Shown here in pieces: positions 15,945-24,326 of a stretch of 33,559 nucleotides of DNA (within the stretch, counting starts at the first letter, position 1; each line of letters starts with the position of its first letter). The position numbers and the translations under genes are program-made. The notes under the pieces were generated by a model, which did no database searches, was not told where the DNA came from, and was given only the letters and a program-made list of their open reading frames with translations. Source of the DNA: Bacteroidetes bacterium QS_3_64_15 (GTDB taxonomy: Bacteria; Bacteroidota; Rhodothermia; Rhodothermales; Salinibacteraceae); assembly GCA_003022565.1 (NCBI GenBank), contig PXTN01000058.1, positions 1 to 33,559 of the forward strand, in the 5' to 3' direction.

Positions 15945-15993
15945 GTCGGGAGGACACCATTCAGAAAAGTCGCCGAGCGTCGACGTCGCTACT

Positions 15994-16728
15994 CTACGCC
16001 TCCGCGTCGGCAGGCTCCGTCTCCTTCGGCCGGATCGCCTCGGCAAAGTAGGTCGTCAGGTCCTCAAGCGTGTCCGGGTCCGTCGGCTCGTCGCGCACGA
16101 TCTCCCCGTCCTCCAGAATTGCAATCCGATCGCTCACGTCGGTGACGTGGCCGAGGTCGTGGCTGGAGACGAGCATCGTCGCGTCGCCCCGCCGCTTCTG
16201 CAGGATCTCCTTGAGCTGGAGCTGGGAGCGGGGGTCGAGGCTGGCGAACGGCTCGTCGAACACGAGCAGATCCGGCTCGGGCAGCAGCGCCGCCACGAGG
16301 CCCGCCTTGTTCTGGTTGCCGGTCGAGAGGTCGCGGATGTACTTGGTGGTCTCCCCGATCGGCTCATCGACGTAGAAGTCGTCGAACTCGGATAGGCGCT
16401 CGTTCACCGTCGCCTCGCTCAAATCGTAGGTCTGCCCCACGAAGTGCCAGTACTCGTCCGGCGTGAGGAAGTCGATCAGGAACGAGGGGCCGAGATAGGA
16501 GCCGGTGCGCGTCTTCCAGTCGAACGTGTCGGCCACGACGTCGCCGTCGAGCTGAACGCGGCCCTCGTCTGCCCGGATCAGGTCGAGGACGAGGCGGAGG
16601 AAGGTCGTCTTCCCCGCGCCGTTGTTGCCGACGAGGCCAAACGCCGTTCCCGGCTCAATCTCGAGGTCGGGGATGGAAAGCTCGAACTCGTCGTAGCGCT
16701 TGGTGAGGGCGTCGGTCGTAAGGCGCAT
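15994..16728 (-). CDS. ABC exporter-type ATPase of the DUF5687 cluster
   Basis: A 244-residue nucleotide-binding subunit. Walker A is GLVGNNGAGKTTFLRLVLDL (about 31-50), Walker B is DLLVFDEPFASLDP and the H-loop is MLVSSHDLGHV. The signature reads LSTGNQNKAGLVAAL rather than LSGGQ; Gly-Gly-Gln is replaced by Thr-Gly-Asn, a variant seen in ATPases paired with integral two-domain permeases. The acidic C-terminus (DLTTYFAEAIRPKETEPADAEA) is usual for halophile proteins. It is placed between permease copies 3 and 2 with gaps of 51 and 49 bases, so all presumably share one transcript. It is the only ATPase in the cluster and probably serves all three permeases. Confidence 0.92.
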   Translation of the reverse strand: MRLTTDALTKRYDEFELSIPDLEIEPGTAFGLVGNNGAGKTTFLRLVLDLIRADEGRVQLDGDVVADTFDWKTRTGSYLGPSFLIDFLTPDEYWHFVGQTYDLSEATVNERLSEFDDFYVDEPIGETTKYIRDLSTGNQNKAGLVAALLPEPDLLVFDEPFASLDPRSQLQLKEILQKRRGDATMLVSSHDLGHVTDVSDRIAILEDGEIVRDEPTDPDTLEDLTTYFAEAIRPKETEPADAEA

Positions 16729-16779
16729 TGGTGCAGGCGAAGTGATGAGAGAAAGAGCAGTCGCTTCCGAAGCAGTCGC

Positions 16780-18288
16780 TTATGAACGAGAGGCGCGGAA
16801 GCCGCGCAGCATTGCATGGCGATTATACTCGTAGAGCCAGGTAAGACCGCGAAGCCACAGTGGCATCGCGAGAAGTGAGAGCAGACCAAGTCCGGCAAAT
16901 CCCCCGAACTGGAAGAGGAGACGATCGAACGAGAAGAGAAACAGGAAGGGCACGCCAAAAAGAGGAAATGTGATGGCCGTGCGCCCGCCCGAAAAATTCG
17001 TCTGGCTGAACGATCGCTCGTCAATTGTGAGCGCTTCACGGTTGAAGGTGGCACCAGCAATTATAGCAGGTACCAAAACTCCGGCGTTGTACAAGAAAAA
17101 CGAGCTATGGACCACTAAGAGTGGGCTTTGCCGTGCCAGAAGAAACGGGAACGGAATGAAAAAACAAGCCAGTGTGCCTGCTTCCAGAAAAAGAAGCTTG
17201 CCCGCCACGCGAGCGTAGGAGGACACGGGACGGGCCATCGTTGCCTCGATACTGCCGCCCTCGTAGCTGAATAGATTCTGGCCGTGGAAGATAGCAGCGG
17301 CACCGGTCGCGAAGAGACCCGGGCCCAATGTTGCGTTAAACAACTGCGCGCCCGACATCGACCGCAGATCTGCAAGCTCGAATGGAATGAAGGCAAAGGC
17401 TGTGACCATGACCGGAAGAAGGGAGGTTGTAAACACCGACATTCGGGTCTGAGGATTGCGCCACACGAGCCGCACTTCCAGCACCGCCTCCCGCCAGGCC
17501 GGCCCGCGCCGAGCCAATCGGGAAAGCCACTCGTTCGACCCGCCCGACGCGGATCGGCGCTGGGAGCGATCCACGACCATCGCCCGTCGAAGGCACCGCA
17601 CGTATCCGCCTGCAAGACCGACAAGACCGAGCACAGCCCCCGAAACAGGGAGAACCCGTCCCTGAACGGCCCCGCCGAAGAGCCACCCCGACACGTCCAG
17701 CAGCGAAACGAGTCCCGCCCCCACGTCGACGGCTTCAAGGGCCGCCCCGAGCACGACAACGATCCCCACCGCGACGAACGGACGCTCTGACACCGCCCGG
17801 CGCAGCATCGGCACCGCGTAGGTCACCGCCGCCAGGACGCCAGTGCTCACGAGCCCGAATCGCAGCGCAGGCCCCAGGGCCCCGCCTAGCGCCGCCTCCG
17901 CGCAGACCGTCACCACGAACGCCATCGGCACTGCATTCCACAGGCTGAGCAGAGCCAAGACGGTCGTCACACCGACAAGGGCGGACCGACGGAGGGGCAG
18001 CGGCAGGTAGGGCCGCAGGTCCGCCCCGACGCCCGACTCCACAAACACGCGCACCGCGGCGTAGGCGAGGGCAAACGGCAGGAGTCCCCGGCTCGCCACG
18101 AGCAGCGGGTCGGCCCCCGGCGCCACCTCCCGCACCAGGTCGTCGAACACAACCCCGAGCAGGACCAGCCCACCGCCGAGGTACAGGGCCAGGAACCCGC
18201 CCAGGAGGAGCGAGAGGGCCCGTCGTCCGAAGAAGGGCACGCGGCGGTAGGCCCGGAGACGCTGGCGGAGGAACGTCCAGAGGGACAT
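16780..18288 (-). CDS. DUF5687-like ABC-type membrane permease, copy 3
   Basis: A 502-residue polytopic membrane protein, probably the first gene of the cluster. N-terminal MSLWTFLRQRLRAYRRVPFF aligns with the starts of copies 1 and 2; central REAVLEVRLVWRNPQTRMSV and the C-terminal FHGQNLFSYEGGSIEATMAR and RHAMLRGFRASRS match the corresponding blocks. I use ATG 18286-18288; a TTG nine bases earlier is possible. The 3' part (about 16,800-17,450) is clearly poorer in G+C than the 5' part, for example runs such as GAAAAAACAAGCC on the plus strand. That suggests a mosaic gene or incoming DNA. The gene is divergent from the DAHP synthase across 159 bases. Confidence 0.75.
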   Translation of the reverse strand: MSLWTFLRQRLRAYRRVPFFGRRALSLLLGGFLALYLGGGLVLLGVVFDDLVREVAPGADPLLVASRGLLPFALAYAAVRVFVESGVGADLRPYLPLPLRRSALVGVTTVLALLSLWNAVPMAFVVTVCAEAALGGALGPALRFGLVSTGVLAAVTYAVPMLRRAVSERPFVAVGIVVVLGAALEAVDVGAGLVSLLDVSGWLFGGAVQGRVLPVSGAVLGLVGLAGGYVRCLRRAMVVDRSQRRSASGGSNEWLSRLARRGPAWREAVLEVRLVWRNPQTRMSVFTTSLLPVMVTAFAFIPFELADLRSMSGAQLFNATLGPGLFATGAAAIFHGQNLFSYEGGSIEATMARPVSSYARVAGKLLFLEAGTLACFFIPFPFLLARQSPLLVVHSSFFLYNAGVLVPAIIAGATFNREALTIDERSFSQTNFSGGRTAITFPLFGVPFLFLFSFDRLLFQFGGFAGLGLLSLLAMPLWLRGLTWLYEYNRHAMLRGFRASRS

Positions 18289-18447
18289 TCGCGACAACGA
18301 AGATTTCAGAGGACCAATACACGCTAGGCTTACGGGGACCCACCGACAGTGATCGGCCCAGCGCCGCCCCAGCCTCTGGTCCTGCCGGAAACGTGTGCGA
18401 CGGGCCGTTCGTAGAGCGTATAGCTGTTTTCAAAAGACTCCCGCCTT

Positions 18448-19812
18448 ATGCCCCAACCCGTTACACAGGACTGGTCCCTCCGCTCCTGGCGCGAAAAAGA
18501 AGCCCTCCATCAGCCTACCTATCCCGACGAGACGGTCCTGGGGGAGAAGCTCGACCACGTGTCGGCCCTCCCCCCACTCGTCACGTCCTGGGAGGTCGAG
18601 AATCTGAAGGACGAGATCGCCCGGGCCGCGCAGGGCGACCGGTTCCTCCTGCAGGGCGGCGAGTGTGCCGAGTCGTTCGGCGACTGCCGAGCGGACGTCA
18701 TCACGAGCCGGCTCAAGATTTTGATGCAGATGAGCCTCGTGCTCACCTACGGGCTCAACACGAGCGTCGTGCGGGTCGGACGCTTCGCCGGCCAGTACGC
18801 CAAGCCGCGCTCCTCGGACACCGAAACGCGCAACGGCACCACCCTGCCCAGCTACCGCGGCGACATCATCAACGGCCCCGAGTTTTCGGCAGAGACGCGC
18901 CGCCCAGACCCGGAGCGAATGGTGGAGGCCTACTCCAGCTCCTCGCTCACCCTCAACCTTGTGCGGGCCCTCGCCGAGGGCGGCTTTGCCGACCTCCGGC
19001 ACCCGGAGTACTGGGACCTCGATTTCATGGAGCATTCGCCGCTGGCGGAGGAGTACCATGCCCTCGTCGATGCCATCGAGGACACGATCGATTTCGTGGA
19101 GGCGGTGACCGAGCAGAAGCTCGATTCGCTCGAAAGTGTTACGTTCTACACCAGCCACGAGGCGCTGCTGCTTCCCTACGAGGAGGCGCTCTCGCGCTCG
19201 GTCCCGCACAAGGACGGCATCTACAACCTGGGCACGCACCTGCCCTGGGTGGGCAAGCGTACCAACCAAATCGAGAACGCCCACGTCGAGTACGCGCGCG
19301 GCATCGAAAACCCAGTGGGCCTGAAGGTGGGGCCGGACATGACGCCCTCCAAGCTCCAGACGCTGGTGCGCACGCTCGACCCCGACGACGAGCCGGGCAA
19401 GCTTACGCTCATCTCACGCCTCGGGGCCGACGCCGTTGGGGACCGGCTGCCGGGCCTCATCGAGGCGGTGCAGGCCACGGGCCAGTCGGTCCTCTGGATC
19501 GCCGACCCGATGCACGGCAACACCGAGACGACCGACAACGGCACCAAGACGCGCCACTTCGATAACATCCTCGGCGAGCTGGAGCAGGCCCTCGACATTC
19601 ACGCGGCCGAGGGCTCTCATCTCGGCGGCGTGCACTTTGAACTCACCGGCAAGAACGTGACCGAATGCATCGGCGGGGCGCGCGGACTGAGCGAGGCCGA
19701 CCTTGGTCGCGCGTACGAGTCGCACGTCGACCCGCGGCTCAACTACGAACAGTCGCTGGAGATGGCCTTCTCCATCGTCCGCAAGTACCGGCAGCTACAC
19801 GGGCAGCGTTGA
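18448..19812 (+). CDS. aroF: Class II 3-deoxy-D-arabino-heptulosonate 7-phosphate synthase
   Basis: A 454-residue enzyme that condenses phosphoenolpyruvate and erythrose 4-phosphate, the first step of the shikimate pathway. Class II (plant/Mycobacterium-type) motifs are complete: LLQGGECAESF with metal ligand C73, VVRVGRFAGQYAKPRSS with PEP/E4P-binding residues, IADPMHGNT, GVHFELTGKNVTECIGG and HVDPRLNYEQSLE, the last three giving the His, Glu and Asp metal ligands. Length is standard. It is transcribed alone, divergent from the DUF5687 cluster and convergent with the M42 peptidase. The ATG at 18448 follows an A+T-rich TATAGCTGTTTTCAAAAG stretch. Feedback regulation is not evident. The symbol aroF is a generic label. 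Confidence 0.95.
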   Translation: MPQPVTQDWSLRSWREKEALHQPTYPDETVLGEKLDHVSALPPLVTSWEVENLKDEIARAAQGDRFLLQGGECAESFGDCRADVITSRLKILMQMSLVLTYGLNTSVVRVGRFAGQYAKPRSSDTETRNGTTLPSYRGDIINGPEFSAETRRPDPERMVEAYSSSSLTLNLVRALAEGGFADLRHPEYWDLDFMEHSPLAEEYHALVDAIEDTIDFVEAVTEQKLDSLESVTFYTSHEALLLPYEEALSRSVPHKDGIYNLGTHLPWVGKRTNQIENAHVEYARGIENPVGLKVGPDMTPSKLQTLVRTLDPDDEPGKLTLISRLGADAVGDRLPGLIEAVQATGQSVLWIADPMHGNTETTDNGTKTRHFDNILGELEQALDIHAAEGSHLGGVHFELTGKNVTECIGGARGLSEADLGRAYESHVDPRLNYEQSLEMAFSIVRKYRQLHGQR

Positions 19813-19814
19813 AG

Positions 19815-19845
19815 GTTCAAACGTCCAACGCTGGAACGTTTCAAC
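19815..19845. repeat. Hairpin of AACGTT-type words between convergent genes
   Basis: The arms GTTCAAACGTCCA (19815-19827) and TGGAACGTTTCAAC (19832-19845) pair with one mismatch and one bulge around ACGC. It lies 3 bases after the DAHP synthase stop and 9 before the M42 stop. It could terminate both genes, although it lacks a T-run. Related words (CGTTGAA, AACGC) repeat on both sides. Confidence 0.5.
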
Positions 19846-19853
19846 GCCGAACG

Positions 19854-20924
19854 CTACAGCGAGACGCGAAACTCCTCGTCCGCCTCGAAGGAGCGCACGA
19901 GCGCGGCGTAGAGCTGCACGCAGTGCTCGATATCGTTGGTATCCACCACCTCGACGGTCGAGTGCATATAGCGGAGCGGCACGGAGAGGAGCACGCTGGG
20001 CACGCCGCTGCGCGTCTTGAAGATGGAGTCGGTGTCGGTGCCGGTGCGGCGGCTGCTGGGCTCGTGCTGAAGGGGAACGTCCTCGGCCTCGGCCACCTCG
20101 ATCGCGCGCTCCACGAGTTGCGGGTGGTTGGAGGTGCCGTGCGTCACGGTCGGTCCCTCCCCAATCTCGATGCTGCCGTGCTTTTTGCTGTTGATGCCGG
20201 GGGAGTCGGTGGCGTGGGTCACGTCGAACGCCACGGCGGCGTCTGGATCGAGGCGGTGGGCGATCATCTTGGCCCCGTGACCCCCAATCTCTTCCTGCAC
20301 CGAGTTGGCCGCTTGCACGTCCCACGCCGGACGGTCGTCCGAGAGGCGCGCCACGGCCTGCGCAATGATGAAGCCGCCGAGCCGGTTGTCGATGGCGCGG
20401 GCGGTGATGCGCGAATCGGTGAGGGTCGTCGGGCCTACGTCGAACACCATGGGGTGTCCCACGCGGAGGCCACGCTCGCGAACCTCGTCCTCACTCGTTG
20501 CCCCAATATCGACGAACAGTTCGTGTACCTCGGGCACCGTTTCGTTCTTGGTGTCGCGGATGTGGAGGGCCGTATTGCCCACGACCCCGGTCACGGGCCC
20601 ATCGTCGCCCAGGATGCGGACGCGCAGCCCCCGGGCGATGGCTCGGTCCGAGCCGCCGATGTGGTTGATGTAGAGAAAGCCGTCGTCGGTGATGTGGCGC
20701 ACCATGAAGCCGATCTCGTCAACGTGCGCGTCGAGCATGACACGGGGCGCGTCCTCGGCCGTGCCCTCCAGGCCAGCCCACGCCGTGCCGTACGCGTCGG
20801 TCTCCACCTCATCGGCGCGGTCGCGCACGTACTCGGTCCACACGCGCTGCCCCGGCGTCTCGAAGCCGGTGGGACTCGGAGTATCGAGAAGGTTGAAGAA
20901 AAACGATTTCGCGTCGTCGGTCAT
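19854..20924 (-). CDS. M42-family metalloaminopeptidase
   Basis: A 356-residue di-zinc or di-cobalt aminopeptidase of family M42 (PepA/FrvX/TET type), which removes N-terminal residues from peptides in the cytoplasm as a large tetrahedral oligomer. The metal-site residues are in place: H67 in MLDAHVDEIGF, D179 in ARAIDNRLGG, catalytic E211 and ligand E212 in QEEIGGHGAK, D234 in AFDVTHATDSPG and H321 in RYMHSTVEVVD. Length is typical. It probably aids peptide recycling; substrate preference (glutamyl, leucyl, lysyl) cannot be read. It converges on the DAHP synthase and has no co-directional neighbour. Confidence 0.92.
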   Translation of the reverse strand: MTDDAKSFFFNLLDTPSPTGFETPGQRVWTEYVRDRADEVETDAYGTAWAGLEGTAEDAPRVMLDAHVDEIGFMVRHITDDGFLYINHIGGSDRAIARGLRVRILGDDGPVTGVVGNTALHIRDTKNETVPEVHELFVDIGATSEDEVRERGLRVGHPMVFDVGPTTLTDSRITARAIDNRLGGFIIAQAVARLSDDRPAWDVQAANSVQEEIGGHGAKMIAHRLDPDAAVAFDVTHATDSPGINSKKHGSIEIGEGPTVTHGTSNHPQLVERAIEVAEAEDVPLQHEPSSRRTGTDTDSIFKTRSGVPSVLLSVPLRYMHSTVEVVDTNDIEHCVQLYAALVRSFEADEEFRVSL

Positions 20925-21175
20925 GCAAGCAGGGAAGATTCATCGAAGAGAACGTGGGAGGGGCTTCAGCCTCAAGCAACGATCATCCTCATACGGTCCG
21001 AGCCGCCGCGGTATCCGGACCGAGATTCGAATTTTTCGGTCGTCCCGCCCGGATTTAGCTGAGACGGTCCGGCGCTTCGGGGACGAACCAAAACAGCCGG
21101 AGACTGCTATGTTATAGCTGATCTTGCCGCATACCCATTGCTTTCCTCCCTCCCTTCACCACAGATCTTCTGACC

Positions 21176-21889
21176 ATGCCGAAGACGACGGAACGCACCT
21201 ATCACATGCTCATCGTGGAGGACGACGCCGACATTCTGATGGGCCTCGAAGAATACTTTGAACTCGAGGACTACGAAGTGGAGACGGCGGAGGACGGCGA
21301 AGAGGCCCTCCGAAAGATGAAAGACATGGACAAGTGCGACGTCGTTCTCCTCGACGTGATGCTGCCTGAAAAGGACGGCTTCGAAGTGCTCGAAGAGTCC
21401 CAGGAGATGGGCTTCAGCGCCCCCGTCCTCATGATTACGGCCCGCGGCGAGCAGGAATCAAAGCTCAAAGGCTTCGGCCTCGGGGCGGACGACTACATTA
21501 CCAAGCCGTTCAACGTCGAGGAGCTGGCAGCGCGGGTCAAGGCCATTCTGCAACGGACCATGCCGCCCGCCGAGGCGCCGATGGACATCTACGAGATCGG
21601 GGACGTGGAGATTAATTTTTCTACCCACGAGGCGTATCGGGACGGGGACGAGCTCAACTTCACGGCCCTGGAGTTCGACATTCTCCGGTACCTCATCCAG
21701 CACGAGGGTCGGACCGTCACGCGCAAGCAGCTCCTGCGGGACGTCTGGGGCATCGACGAGAACATCATCACCCGCACCATCGACCGCCACATGGCCTCGG
21801 TCCGCAAGAAGATTGAGCCGGACCCGTCCGATCCCACCTACATTGAGACCGTCTACGGCATCGGCTACCGCTTCGACGACGGGGAGTAG
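21176..21889 (+). CDS. OmpR/PhoB-type response regulator (orphan)
   Basis: A 237-residue regulator. The receiver domain (residues 10-125) has the acidic pocket at VEDDAD, the phospho-acceptor D60 in VVLLDVMLPEKDGF, T88 in MITARGE and K110 in YITKPF. The C-terminal winged helix (about 140-235) has LTALEFDILRYLIQHEGRTV-like FTALEFDILRYL, TRKQLLRDVWG, TRTIDRHMASVRKKI and the wing YIETVYGIGYRF. It therefore binds DNA on phosphorylation. No histidine kinase lies in the window, so its partner must be elsewhere. Upstream 250 bases are non-coding and hold its promoter. It converges on the PhoX-like gene. Confidence 0.94.
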   Translation: MPKTTERTYHMLIVEDDADILMGLEEYFELEDYEVETAEDGEEALRKMKDMDKCDVVLLDVMLPEKDGFEVLEESQEMGFSAPVLMITARGEQESKLKGFGLGADDYITKPFNVEELAARVKAILQRTMPPAEAPMDIYEIGDVEINFSTHEAYRDGDELNFTALEFDILRYLIQHEGRTVTRKQLLRDVWGIDENIITRTIDRHMASVRKKIEPDPSDPTYIETVYGIGYRFDDGE

Positions 21890-21904
21890 AGACGGCGGAC
21901 AACC

Positions 21905-21921
21905 GACCGCGGTTCGCGGTC
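21905..21921. terminator. Short hairpin after the response regulator
   Basis: A perfect 7-bp stem GACCGCG/CGCGGTC with a GTT loop begins 16 bases after the stop codon. No T-run follows in either direction, so a rho-independent role is doubtful, but the position between convergent genes fits a terminator. Confidence 0.35.
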
Positions 21922-21999
21922 ACTGATCCCCACCGAAGGTCCTCTATCGTTGATGATCGGCGCCCAGGCTGAGGACTGCGGCTGCGCCAAAAAACGATC

Positions 22000-23388
22000 C
22001 TACGCCTCCCCCCACGGTCCCGTGATGGCGAGCGTGAGGCCTTCGTGCTGGATGTTCATGAAGAGGGTGCTTCCGTCCGGCGAAAACACCGCCCCGGCCA
22101 GTTCCGAGTCGCCCATCGCGTTGCGGCCCAGCTTGTAGAACTGCCCCTCTGGCGTGATGCCCACGAGGGTGTCGGTCCCCGACCCGTCCTCGCACGCGAT
22201 GACGTCGCCCCATGGGGCCACTGTCAGGTTGTCGGCGTTCTCCAGTACGGTCGTGTCGTTTGGCTCCACGAAGAGCTCCAGGCGGCCAGGCTTGTCGTCT
22301 TCGCGATCTGTGCCCTCGTAGGGACTCGGGACGTAGCGCCAGACCTGGCCCTTCGCGTTTTTCCCGCCGTTCGTGCAGGCCATGTAGACGGCATCCTCGC
22401 CGTACCACATGCCCTCTTCGCGGGCAAAACGGGCCGCCCCGTGCGCAAAGCCCCGTTTGCGGAGATCGTCGTCCGGCGTATCGACGTGATCGAGGTCCCT
22501 CCACTCCACCTCGAAGGCCGTGCCCGGCAGAATGTCCGGCCCGTCGCCCCAGTTTCGCGTGTCGAGGCTCTCCTGTTGTCGCACGCACAGGCACTGGAGG
22601 CGTCCGCCTTTCTGCAGGGCGCCCGGCTCCTCCGGCAGGTAGCGGTAGAGAAGCCCGTCGGAGCGGTCTTCGGAAAGGTAGGCAACCCCGCTATTCGGGT
22701 CGACGGCCACTGCCTCGTGGTTGAACCGACCCATGGCCTTGATCGGACGGGGCTCTGCGCGCTGGATGGACGCCGTGGCCGGAACCTCGAAAACGTAGCC
22801 GTGATCCTTTGCGAAGGTGTCGTCGGCCCGCTGGACGGTCTCCTCGCAGGTGAGCCAGCTGTTCCATGGGGTGGGCCCGCCCGCACAGTTGCGCAGGGTC
22901 CCCGCCAGGCTCACGAACTGGCGCCGCACGGCCTGCCGCTCGGTGTTGTAGACGACCGTCGTCGTGCCTCCGAGGCCGCCGTACGCCTTCTTCCCTGCGT
23001 CGTACCGGTCGGCGTCCGGCATCTGACCGATTGAGGCATTTCCCTCCGCCCGGAACGGCCCCTCTTTCACAGGAGCCCCTGCACTGATTTCGTGGTTGCG
23101 CACGAGCAGCGTGGTCTCCTCCGGACCCGGGAAGGTAGCCATGCCGTCCGGGCGGTGCGGCACGCGAAAGCCATCGTCCATCTCGTCCCCGTGCCGCGAA
23201 ATGATCCGGTACGAGAAGCCCTCCGGCAGGTCGAACACGCCGTCGGGATCAGGCTGGAGCGGACCGAAGCCGACCCGATCAGACGAGCGTGCCTCCCGAC
23301 CCGTCGAACAGCCGACAAACAGATGAAGTCCGGCAAATCCGACCGTGTACGCACCTGCTTGCTTCAAGAAGTGGCGACGGTCTTGCAT
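22000..23388 (-). CDS. PhoX/DUF839-family protein, Tat-exported lipoprotein
   Basis: A 462-residue exported protein. The N-terminus DRRHFLKQAGAYTVGFAG is a twin-arginine signal, and LHLFVG-C27 forms a lipobox, so it is probably a Tat-translocated lipoprotein. The body carries PhoX/DUF839 motifs: VRNHEI, GTTTVVYN, CAGGPTPWNSWLTCEET, GRFNHEAVAVDPNSGVAYLS, EDRSDGLLYRY and DNLTVAPWGDVIACEDG. PhoX enzymes are Ca/Fe alkaline phosphatases; DUF839 members without demonstrated activity are also common. Flanking by two response regulators raises the possibility of phosphate-linked control, which is inference. It starts at the ATG 23386-23388. Confidence 0.85.
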   Translation of the reverse strand: MQDRRHFLKQAGAYTVGFAGLHLFVGCSTGREARSSDRVGFGPLQPDPDGVFDLPEGFSYRIISRHGDEMDDGFRVPHRPDGMATFPGPEETTLLVRNHEISAGAPVKEGPFRAEGNASIGQMPDADRYDAGKKAYGGLGGTTTVVYNTERQAVRRQFVSLAGTLRNCAGGPTPWNSWLTCEETVQRADDTFAKDHGYVFEVPATASIQRAEPRPIKAMGRFNHEAVAVDPNSGVAYLSEDRSDGLLYRYLPEEPGALQKGGRLQCLCVRQQESLDTRNWGDGPDILPGTAFEVEWRDLDHVDTPDDDLRKRGFAHGAARFAREEGMWYGEDAVYMACTNGGKNAKGQVWRYVPSPYEGTDREDDKPGRLELFVEPNDTTVLENADNLTVAPWGDVIACEDGSGTDTLVGITPEGQFYKLGRNAMGDSELAGAVFSPDGSTLFMNIQHEGLTLAITGPWGEA

Positions 23389-23453
23389 GAACGATAGAGC
23401 ACTGGTGCACTGTCAGACTTGGAAAAGGGGATTGCGTACCGCGTGTGTCGAGG

Positions 23454-23510
23454 CGTGAGGAGGCGTGAAAAGCGGGACTGGAGCCTACGCTTCACTCTTC
23501 ACTCATCACG
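23454..23510. repeat. Palindrome of GTGA/TCAC-type words upstream of PhoX-like gene
   Basis: Left arm 23454-23474 (CGTGAGGAGGCGTGAAAAGC then G) and right arm 23488-23510 are imperfectly complementary around a 13-base loop. Each arm is built of repeated GTGA or TCAC words. It lies in the 200-base gap between the PhoX-like start and the second response regulator stop. It may be a terminator-like or repeat element. Confidence 0.5.
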
Positions 23511-23588
23511 CTTTACGGCTCGTGAGGAAATGGAAAGATTGGACATCGGAAGAACGAAGCCCGACACCGCACCAAATGGGAAGCCAGT

Positions 23589-24326
23589 TCAGGCCGTCTC
23601 CTGCGATTCAGTCACTCGCCCGGCCCCTTCCAGCTTGTACCCGATGCCGTACACGCTCTGGATGGGCCAAGCGTCTTCCTCCTCCCCCTCCATCACGTCG
23701 CGCAGGGCATTTACGTGCCGGTCGATGGTGCGCGTCTCGACCTCGGTGGGCAGGTCCCATACGTCTCGGAGGATCTGCTCGCGGGTGGCCGTGCGGCCGC
23801 GACGACGGAGCAGGTACGCAAGCAACTTATACTCCAGGTCCGTGAGGTCCACCGGGGTTCCGTCCCGCGTCACCTCGTCGGTGTCGAGGTCGACCTGAAG
23901 TCCACCGACCTCGAAGACGCCACCCTCCTCGATTGCTTCGGCCTCGCGACGGAGCAGCACGTCGATTCGCGCCACCAGCTCTTCAGTCTCGAAGGGCTTC
24001 GTCAGGTAGTCATCGGCCCCCACCTGGAAGCCCCGCATCTTGTGCTCATGGTCCCCGAGGCCTGTGAGCATGAGCACCGGGGTGCGCACCCCATCGTCGC
24101 GGGCTTGCCGCAGCACCTCAAACCCACTGAGGTCCGGCAGCTTTGCATCCAGGACGATGAGGTCGTACCCGGGCAGCCGGGTGGCTTCTCGCAGGGCAGT
24201 CTCGCCATCTTCGGCCAGCGTCACCTCGTAGCCCTCGGATTCGAGGTAGAGGAGGAGGCTCGTGCTGAGTTCGCTGTCGTCTTCGACGACGAGGAGGGAG
24301 GGGCCTTCGGTGGAAGAGCCAGACAT
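23589..24326 (-). CDS. OmpR-type response regulator (orphan, second)
   Basis: A 245-residue regulator with a receiver domain (about 10-125): VVEDDSEL acidic pocket, D60 in DLIVLDAKLPDLSGF, T-containing LMLTGLGDHEH and K in YLTKPFE. The DNA-binding winged helix has LTDLEYKLLAYLLRRRGRTA, TREQILRDVW, TRTIDRHVNALR and IQSVYGIGYKLEG. The longer frame upstream (37 codons) is unlikely; the ATG at 24324-24326 is used. It is on the same strand as the PhoX-like gene, 200 bases upstream of it, so co-transcription or direct control of that gene is plausible. No kinase is encoded nearby. Confidence 0.93.
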   Translation of the reverse strand: MSGSSTEGPSLLVVEDDSELSTSLLLYLESEGYEVTLAEDGETALREATRLPGYDLIVLDAKLPDLSGFEVLRQARDDGVRTPVLMLTGLGDHEHKMRGFQVGADDYLTKPFETEELVARIDVLLRREAEAIEEGGVFEVGGLQVDLDTDEVTRDGTPVDLTDLEYKLLAYLLRRRGRTATREQILRDVWDLPTEVETRTIDRHVNALRDVMEGEEEDAWPIQSVYGIGYKLEGAGRVTESQETA

